Source: Amoebophrya sp. AT5.2 (taxonomy: Eukaryota > Sar > Dinophyceae > Syndiniales > Amoebophryaceae). Taken from it: a stretch of 13,661 bases of DNA. Under the pieces are notes generated by a model. The model was not told where the DNA came from. It saw only the letters and a program-made list of their open reading frames with translations, and did not search any database. The position numbers were made by a program, and so were the translations under genes. Positions 8,675 through 13,661 of the stretch are shown in pieces. Every line of letters starts with the position of its first letter. Within the stretch, counting starts at the first letter, position 1. The stretch lies in the NCBI GenBank assembly GCA_005223375.1, contig RXOD01005516.1, forward strand, positions 1 to 13,661. Reading direction: 5' to 3'.

Positions 8675-8905
8675 CGCTTTCGGCAGGAGCAACAGCACAA
8701 CTCGTCACCCATGTATGACAATGCTTCCTGAAACAACAGTATGCGTCCTTCGAGAAAAAAGAGTCATGATGAATGAAGTGATCAATCAACGATCAATGCG
8801 GTTCTTCCAGAACATAAAAGCTGGGAGAGAGAGCCAGCTAATACTTAAAAAGCCGAACCGTCTTACATGCCAGAACTGGTGCTGTGCATGGAAGAAGAAC
8901 CCTGC
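8675..8905 (-). other. Spacer between Gag stop and candidate RT start in element B
   Basis: No coding potential is supported. Open frames on either strand here are short and have no homologue in element A. A pyrimidine-rich run (GTGCTGTTGCTCCTGCC, minus strand) lies just before the candidate ATG at 8674. Confidence 0.35.
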
Positions 8906-10237
8906 CTACTCATCCTTCTTCTCCACTGGCTTTTTCCACCAGGAGCCGTATTCCATCTTCAGGAACGGGAACGCCTGGCACGTCACCTCAAAGTCACTCT
9001 TGCTGTAGGATGATTCGTCCTCCGGGTGCGAGAGCTTGCAGTTCTTCCGGGAGCACTTCTGCTGCAAGAAGTGGTGACAGACTTGGTTCCCACCCGTCGA
9101 ACGGTGCTTGCCCCCTTGCCCTTTACCTGAGGGCGAACAAACAAGAAAGTGACATCGCGATGAGCACTGCTCGAAATCTTAATCAACACGATCAGAAATG
9201 ATCCGATACCTTGTTGCTGCTTCCGACACCAACGTGGGCGTCATCATGCAGACCAAACTTCATCATCTTTGTTTACTTCCGTTTGTAGTACGACAACAAC
9301 GCGGATCACGGAAGACACAAGTTGTACGCGCAGACAAAATCTCGCATGAAGAACGGGTTGCTGTGCACTAGGTAAAAGTCGTCTACATATGCGGAAACGA
9401 AAAGACCTCCGCCTCCGCGGGCGCGCCCGCCTTTGCCGTACGGCGTGGCAACTAGCTGTGCACGCATTGCAGCCATCTGTTTCTCATGCTTCTCTGCCTG
9501 CTCATCTTGTGTTTTCTTTAAATCCTGCTTTTCCCTGTGCAACCGCTCCTGCCTGCGGTGCGACTCTCTCCATTTGGACTCGAAGTCGTTGGCCCACCAG
9601 CGGCCCCAGCGCTGCCCGAAGGTAGTTGCCGGCGTCTCGATGGACAAAATCTGGGTGTCGATCAGACATTCCCCCACGCACTGCACGGCGTCGCCTTTCG
9701 TCAGCGCGTTCTGGGCCGACATGTACTTCGAGATGGCATCATCCCGCTGCTGGCGGTTGATCAACGGGGCGTTCCCAACTGCATTCACCTGGCACCCTAA
9801 CGTCGTGAACAGGTGCGGCGGTTCCACGCGCGGTTTGTCCGGCGTGTCGAGGTACTCACGGCCGAGTACCCACATTTCTTTGGCCTTGGCGATGGCATGG
9901 GCCTTCTTAAAATCCGCCATCGACGGATGGTCTGAGGAGCAGATCATTCGGTTCTTGACGTTGTGGCACACAGGAAAGCGTAGGAAAACGTTTTTGCACT
10001 TGTTCGTGGGGATACCTGAACATCAGCCAGAAACTACTCAGACATCTAAAAGTTCGCGTGACGGTTTCTTGACGCAAGCAAACACAAAAACAAGATGATA
10101 CTGTGGCCAGTGAGTCCTTCGATTTGCGACCACACCGCGCGCAAATTGTCTTCGTCGCGGTTTAACTCCTGCCCCAACTGGGCCATCAGAGCCGCAGCTC
10201 CTACACCTCCAGCAGCGTTGTTGTTGGGATCCGCCAT
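8906..10237 (-). CDS. Gag-like nucleocapsid protein with CCCH zinc finger, element B, three exons (10237-10102, 10015-9407, 9126-8906)
   Basis: The likely role is RNA binding and packaging. Splicing gives 321 residues in one frame, ending at TAG 8908-8906. It starts MADPNNNAAGG, a small-residue-rich N-terminus like element A's MAQPGAGAGG. The middle shares PATTFGQRWGRW with A's PGTTFPQRIRGW, followed by a charged Arg/Lys/Glu/Gln-rich helix, then VATPYGKGG and a Gly/Arg linker matching A's VAPYNGGGKK. Exon 3 supplies the finger C-X7-C-X4-C-X3-H (CHHFLQQKCSRKNCKLSH), with the same spacing as A. Exon 2 begins with an extra Cys/His-bearing stretch of about 35 residues absent from A, so the first splice is less certain than the second. 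The start context CACAAGATGG resembles that of A's YR gene. Confidence 0.75.
9127..9406 (-). other. Intron 2 of element B Gag gene (280 bp)
   Basis: The donor is GGCGGAG|GTCTTT at 9406 and the acceptor TTGTTCGCCCTCAG ends at 9127. Splicing (phase 1) links the Gly/Arg linker directly to the zinc finger, as in element A, where the two are contiguous with no intron. Without splicing the finger is lost. Confidence 0.75.
10016..10101 (-). other. Intron 1 of element B Gag gene (86 bp)
   Basis: The donor is GTATCA at 10101 and the acceptor TGATGTTCAG ends at 10016. Phase 1 on both sides keeps frame and skips the stop that ends the first open frame. The location is close to, but not in the same phase as, the intron in element A's Gag gene. 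Confidence 0.6.
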
Positions 10238-10501
10238 CTTGTGGACTTTGTACAACCTAAATTTTCTCGGTACAACTTATTCTTCCCTAGACCTGATGGG
10301 GAGAAAGCGGTGATTGGAACAACGCCTGCAGCTCATGAGAAATCTAACGCAGCGCTGAGCTCTTGGTTTGAGCGCTCGCGAACACACAACGCCTGAACGA
10401 ACTTGTGCGACAAAGAATTGCGCAATGCGTGGCACCGTTCGTATCGAGAAACAAGTTGCAAAACAGAGAAGTACTCCTTCGCTCATCAAAAAGTCAAAAC
10501 A
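10238..10501 (-). promoter_or_regulatory. Spacer between YR and Gag of element B with acceptor-like pyrimidine tract
   Basis: On the minus strand CGCTTTCTCCCCATCAG (AG at 10294-10293), then TCTAGGGAA, precedes the Gag start. Element A has TTTCACCCCTCTAGGGAA at the same place (2286-2302). The shared motif between otherwise diverged spacers suggests a functional splice or initiation signal. No gene is seen in the rest. Confidence 0.4.
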
Positions 10502-12067
10502 TCACGCAGCGGCGAAGGCCGTGCAGAGATATCGATCGGGACGCGCTTCGGGTATGCTGCGCAAATACCCTAATAATGTGGCCAGTTGTTGCCAACGGCA
10601 ATGGATCAAGATCCTCAGCGGATCGACCTGTGATTTAAACAACCAAATAGTACAGCCGATCCTCCAACTGTGGCCCCCTACATCCTGCACATACGGGAAG
10701 CACTGCTTCGTGATGTCGTACACGTTGATTCTACAAGAAAAAGTGTTCATGCGGCCTTTGCAGAAACAGATGCAGTAACGCTTGGGAATGTTCAGTTTTT
10801 CCAGCTCTACACATGTGCAGCGAGCGCGCGTGCACTTATAAAGATTGCTCTTGACTCGCGTTTGCGAGAAGTTCACGATCAAGTCATTTCCGTCCCACGA
10901 ACCGACCAGCCTCTTGTCGGTGGGACCTGCGTAGTCGCAAGCCAGTTTGCAGACCTCGCTCGGGCGAAAGCCCATGTAGAAGCAGAGAAGTAACGCAACG
11001 AGTTCGTACTCCCGAAGCTCTTTGCGCCTGTCGGCGTCGATGATATCTACTAGAGTGAGTGGTGCAGAATTTTCTTCTCTGCCTAAGTACCCACGGCGCT
11101 TCAACCGCGCTAGTACGGCTTCTATGCTTTCTACCTCTTGCGAGCTCATGACGCACACGGGACTCTTCAACACTTCACGCACGGACTGCGCCGTCGTTTT
11201 ATAATCATCGAGCGACACCGCGACAAACTCGTAGAGGGACGTGAACGTGCCGAGCGGCACGTCCCACCCTTTCGCCACTGTGACGCACCTTTCTACTAAC
11301 GCGTTTTTAGCCGACTCGTTCTTCGAATTGTCGGTCATGATATCTAACTTGGCAACAGCTGCTTGCCGCGACACAACGTCTTTTCCTCTTTCCACAACTG
11401 CACGAAGTTTTTTGGACATCTTCTCGTCCTCGCCGTCGTTTTTGCGCTTGCTGCTGCGCAGTAAAGACACTTCGTGCCGTAGCGTCTCCACCGAGATATC
11501 GAGATCTTCTTCTTCCACGAACCGCAGCTTTCCACTCGTAGCTGTTGTTGTGGCAGTGCTCGCGCTGCGCGCCGAGCTGGAACTACTCGCTCCTGCAGCA
11601 CCACTGCTGCTGCTACATGAACTGATCGTTTGCGAGAACCTCTCGCTGCTGACACCAAACGGCTTTGAGACTACTGTCGTGAGTTTCCCCATCGGCGCCG
11701 AGATCCCAACGCGATTCGGCGGTTTGTTTTCGACCTCCACCACGGAGCGGTCCTCTTCGATGTACATCTTCGTAAAAAGTAGTGCGAGGTCCAGGGCCTC
11801 ATCTGGCCGCAGGATGACGTCGCCGCGGCTCTGCGGATCGCAAAGTACAGTTCGTACGTGCCCGCCTCGTTCACGCGTGAGGCACTGTGGCAAAAAATCG
11901 GAATCGTCCAGGAACCCTGGCGGCAGCGATCCGCCGCTTGTCAGCACAGACTTTACAGTCGCTTCAGCCTTCTTTGGCCCGATGGCCGCAACCAGATTGC
12001 TGAACGAGGAGAGCCCTTTCTCTTCGTCAGCTTTCACTGCATCATAGTATGCCTGCGACGGCGGCAT
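10502..12067 (-). CDS. Tyrosine recombinase of element B (single exon)
   Basis: Predicted integrase of element B, 521 residues from ATG 12067. The in-frame ATG 30 bases upstream is less likely because homology with element A starts at MPPSQ. The N-terminal about 65 residues match A's exon 1. Then comes a Ser/Thr/Ala-rich low-complexity region (about residues 147-179) absent from A, then the catalytic part: box I Arg368 (GFRPSEV), CxC-X12-CxC (417-434), HSWR (His466, Arg469), HCRW (His489, Trp492) and Tyr501 in LLGYLRS. The catalytic set is complete. No intron is needed, unlike element A. The gene appears intact although the element downstream is disrupted. Confidence 0.9.
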   Translation of the reverse strand: MPPSQAYYDAVKADEEKGLSSFSNLVAAIGPKKAEATVKSVLTSGGSLPPGFLDDSDFLPQCLTRERGGHVRTVLCDPQSRGDVILRPDEALDLALLFTKMYIEEDRSVVEVENKPPNRVGISAPMGKLTTVVSKPFGVSSERFSQTISSCSSSSGAAGASSSSSARSASTATTTATSGKLRFVEEEDLDISVETLRHEVSLLRSSKRKNDGEDEKMSKKLRAVVERGKDVVSRQAAVAKLDIMTDNSKNESAKNALVERCVTVAKGWDVPLGTFTSLYEFVAVSLDDYKTTAQSVREVLKSPVCVMSSQEVESIEAVLARLKRRGYLGREENSAPLTLVDIIDADRRKELREYELVALLLCFYMGFRPSEVCKLACDYAGPTDKRLVGSWDGNDLIVNFSQTRVKSNLYKCTRARCTCVELEKLNIPKRYCICFCKGRMNTFSCRINVYDITKQCFPYVQDVGGHSWRIGCTIWLFKSQVDPLRILIHCRWQQLATLLGYLRSIPEARPDRYLCTAFAAA

Positions 12068-12139
12068 TTTGCTGAAAAAACAGCTTGCTGTGACCAAAAA
12101 TAATTGTGACTCACAAGTAAGATAGATCGCGCGAAACGG

Positions 12140-12172
12140 CTAAAGAGCGAGGGTGGTCGGGTGGGAAAAAAT
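12140..12172 (-). promoter_or_regulatory. Pyrimidine tract ending in TTTAG upstream of element B YR gene
   Basis: Minus-strand T-run, CCCACCCGACCACCC and GCTCTTTAG lie about 72 bases before the YR start, matching 544-571 in element A. It sits at the inferred 5' edge of element B and may be a transcription initiator or a splice acceptor. Confidence 0.4.
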
Positions 12173-12411
12173 GTGGTCGAAGACGCCACCAGGACACGAA
12201 GATACTGATCTCCGTGTCCGCGCTGCCCTTAGGATACTGTGATCGACGATAGACGAGCAAGACACAATGAACAGGCGCTGAACGCCGCGCGATAAGCAAC
12301 ACACATATGAACAAAGGCTGCTGCTAGCAGCTTCGCGCGGCGGCGCGTGGATAGAGGGAGGTGAGGCTCGCGTGGATTGCCACAGCTCACTCGTCCCTCG
12401 CCGCTGTCAAC
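12173..12411. repeat. 239-bp direct repeat, left copy
   Basis: Apparently identical base for base to 13209-13447 (offset 1036). It contains the perfect 12-base palindrome GCTGCTAGCAGC (12320-12331) and a GC-rich run. Flanks of the two copies differ. Its left edge coincides with the inferred 5' end of element B. Confidence 0.9.
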
Positions 12412-12739
12412 AATCCACTTGCGGCTTATACACCACCTGGTTTAGGTTTAGATCGATGTCTCACGGATGACCGCGACAAGAGCAAGGTCGCACCACCGAC
12501 GAACGGGTGCCAAAGTGCACGAGAGACTCAGAAGAGAGAGATCCACCAGCCAAACACGGGCGAACAGAAGGGCGAATCCCCCTCGCAGCCAGCTCTTCAC
12601 AGAAGAGGGCGCCGACCGAGGCGCAGGAAACGATTCGCCAACCCGCTCGACTGTGGAGAGGCTGGACAACGGAGAAAAGTATCAAGGCATCCAGGCGTCT
12701 TGAGCACACAACTACATGTGCAGACAAACAGCACTGCGC

Positions 12740-12765
12740 TGCATCTTAGCGGGTGCTAAGATGCA
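12740..12765. repeat. Perfect 11-bp stem hairpin
   Basis: TGCATCTTAGC, loop GGGT, GCTAAGATGCA. A related shorter hairpin, CCTAGCA CC TGCTAGG, follows at 12849-12864, again next to GATGCA. Confidence 0.7.
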
Positions 12766-13155
12766 ACGCCACTCCCTCAAGCCATCCGAAGACAGCAAGA
12801 GAGGTGTGGCACCGCTTCCACACAGGGTGGCCTCCCCTAAAGAGAGAGCCTAGCACCTGCTAGGATGCAGCGCGCGCCTGGCGACGATCGGGTCGCGCAT
12901 AGGATGCAAGCAGAAGGATAAACACGGCAACAGGGCAACTGCCCATCCAGATCGGGCTGTAGGCAGAACTGCCACAAAAAACGTGAGCCAGCCATAACAC
13001 AAGAACCAGATGCCACGTTGCCCTGGGCAGAAAGGCAGACAAAACAGGCGCAGCGCGCGCTGATCAGAGGCTCAAACAAAGGGGGTACTACCCAAAAACC
13101 ACATGGCGTTATCAAGCCAGACTGGGGGCTAACTAGCCTTCACCCAAACAAAAGT

Positions 13156-13189
13156 GGCCCTACTAGGGCCTTGGGGATACGGTCCCCAA
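13156..13189. repeat. Two adjacent perfect hairpins
   Basis: GGCCCT-ACT-AGGGCC (13156-13170) is immediately followed by TTGGGGA-TACGG-TCCCCAA (13171-13189), 19 bases before the right 239-bp repeat. A terminator-like or structured-RNA role is possible but unproven. Confidence 0.6.
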
Positions 13190-13208
13190 ACCCGCTTCTG
13201 CGCTGGGG

Positions 13209-13447
13209 GTGGTCGAAGACGCCACCAGGACACGAAGATACTGATCTCCGTGTCCGCGCTGCCCTTAGGATACTGTGATCGACGATAGACGAGCAAGACA
13301 CAATGAACAGGCGCTGAACGCCGCGCGATAAGCAACACACATATGAACAAAGGCTGCTGCTAGCAGCTTCGCGCGGCGGCGCGTGGATAGAGGGAGGTGA
13401 GGCTCGCGTGGATTGCCACAGCTCACTCGTCCCTCGCCGCTGTCAAC
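13209..13447. repeat. 239-bp direct repeat, right copy
   Basis: Apparently identical to 12173-12411. It is preceded by CGCTGGGG and ends where the 145-bp-period repeat begins. Confidence 0.9.
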
Positions 13448-13661
13448 GATCGGCGAGATCTCGGCCCTGAGCGTACCCCGAGCGGGATCCGCTCCGGGGG
13501 AAGGAAAGAGCGCGCCCAGTAGCTTCGGAGCCATCCCCTGGGGGCGTTTTCTGATTGTCGGGAGGCCGGCCAAATTTTTGCCCGCGCGACGCGATCGGTG
13601 AGATCTCGGCCACGAGCGTACCCCCAGCGGGATCCGCTTCGGGGGATGGAAAGAGCGCGCC
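13447..13661. repeat. Tandem repeat with 145-bp period, cut by the window edge
   Basis: 13447-13516 recurs at 13592-13661 with about 6 mismatches in 70. Each copy has a GC-rich imperfect hairpin around GCGGGATCCGCT. The stretch 13517-13591 is the rest of the unit and is seen only once. No gene is supported here. Confidence 0.75.

Larger units (their letters stand above)
1..12172 (-). mobile_element. Element B: related YR retrotransposon, split by element A (pieces 12172-6880 and 374-1)
   Basis: On the minus strand the order is YR (12067-10502), Gag-like (10237-8906), RT (to 6880) and, beyond the inserted element A (375-6879), RNase H (374-1, cut by the window edge). Each gene is homologous to its counterpart in A at roughly half of residues by eye, so B is a separate family and not a recent copy. 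The 5' limit is placed near 12172 because the sequence from 12173 rightwards recurs at 13209 without the element. That limit is tentative. B should no longer make a fused RT-RNase H protein. Confidence 0.75.
12412..13208. other. Non-coding, T-poor stretch between the 239-bp repeats
   Basis: No recognisable gene. Several frames on both strands are open because + strand T is scarce, so open frames here are not evidence of coding. Four hairpins are visible: 12740-12765, 12849-12864, 13156-13170 and 13171-13189. The motif GATGCA with TAA or TAG before it recurs at 12757, 12861 and 12900. Together with the flanking repeats it resembles the body of a non-autonomous element with terminal repeats, which is inference. 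Confidence 0.45.

Noticed and set aside
9306..9400. Second YVDD-like string (AYVDDFYLV) at the end of the unspliced Gag frame of element B
   Set aside because: It lies in intron 2, isolated from any other RT motif. The tail is not part of the spliced protein.
11241..12047. Long + strand open frame (268 codons) opposite the element B YR gene
   Set aside because: It is the antisense shadow of a gene with clear catalytic motifs. Its Ser/Thr-rich translation shows no homology in element A's matching region.
12440..12455. GGTTTAGGTTTAG resembling telomeric TTTAGGG repeats
   Set aside because: Only two degenerate units. Not enough to call a telomeric tract.
12361..12759. 132-codon + strand frame and its overlapping frames
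   Set aside because: Three forward frames and two reverse frames are open at once in T-poor DNA, which argues for composition rather than coding.
12837..13661. Possible rRNA, tRNA or CRISPR in the GC-rich right flank
   Set aside because: No tRNA cloverleaf, no rRNA signature and no short regularly spaced repeats. The repeats found are 239 and 145 bp.

Overview
The window is eukaryotic repeat-rich DNA, most likely from a protist. Reading frames are broken by GT-AG introns with pyrimidine-rich acceptors, and there are no bacterial operon signals. The reverse transcriptases (RTs) belong to the tyrosine-recombinase (YR, DIRS-like) retrotransposons. Their motif style recalls RTs known from alveolate genomes, but the host assignment is an inference and weak.

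Layout. Two related but clearly diverged YR retrotransposons dominate. Element A (+ strand, about 375-6879) is complete: YR gene (638-2075, one intron), Gag-like gene with a CCCH zinc finger (2346-3512, one intron), then RT plus RNase H gene (main exon to 6311). Element B (- strand, about 12172 down past base 1) has the same order: YR (12067-10502), Gag-like (10237-8906, three exons), RT (about 8674 or 8424 to 6880), and RNase H on the far left (374-1, running off the window). B's RT/RNase H frame stops after a codon at 6880-6882. The homologous next codon is at 374-372, so element A appears to have inserted, antisense and without a visible target duplication, inside the RT/RNase H gene of element B. 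The two B pieces adjoin with no missing or repeated residue when aligned to A.

How the genes work together. In this class Gag packages the RNA, RT/RNase H makes a DNA copy, and the YR (instead of a DDE integrase) inserts a circular DNA. Both YRs keep the R, HxxR, H/W and Y residues. The unusual points are that YR is the first gene rather than the last, the Gag finger is CCCH, several ORFs carry introns that the two families do not share, and both YRs carry a matching CxC-X12-CxC motif.

Right flank (12173-13661). No gene is supported here. It holds two apparently identical 239-bp direct repeats 1036 bp apart enclosing a T-poor, hairpin-bearing stretch, then a 145-bp-period tandem repeat running off the window.
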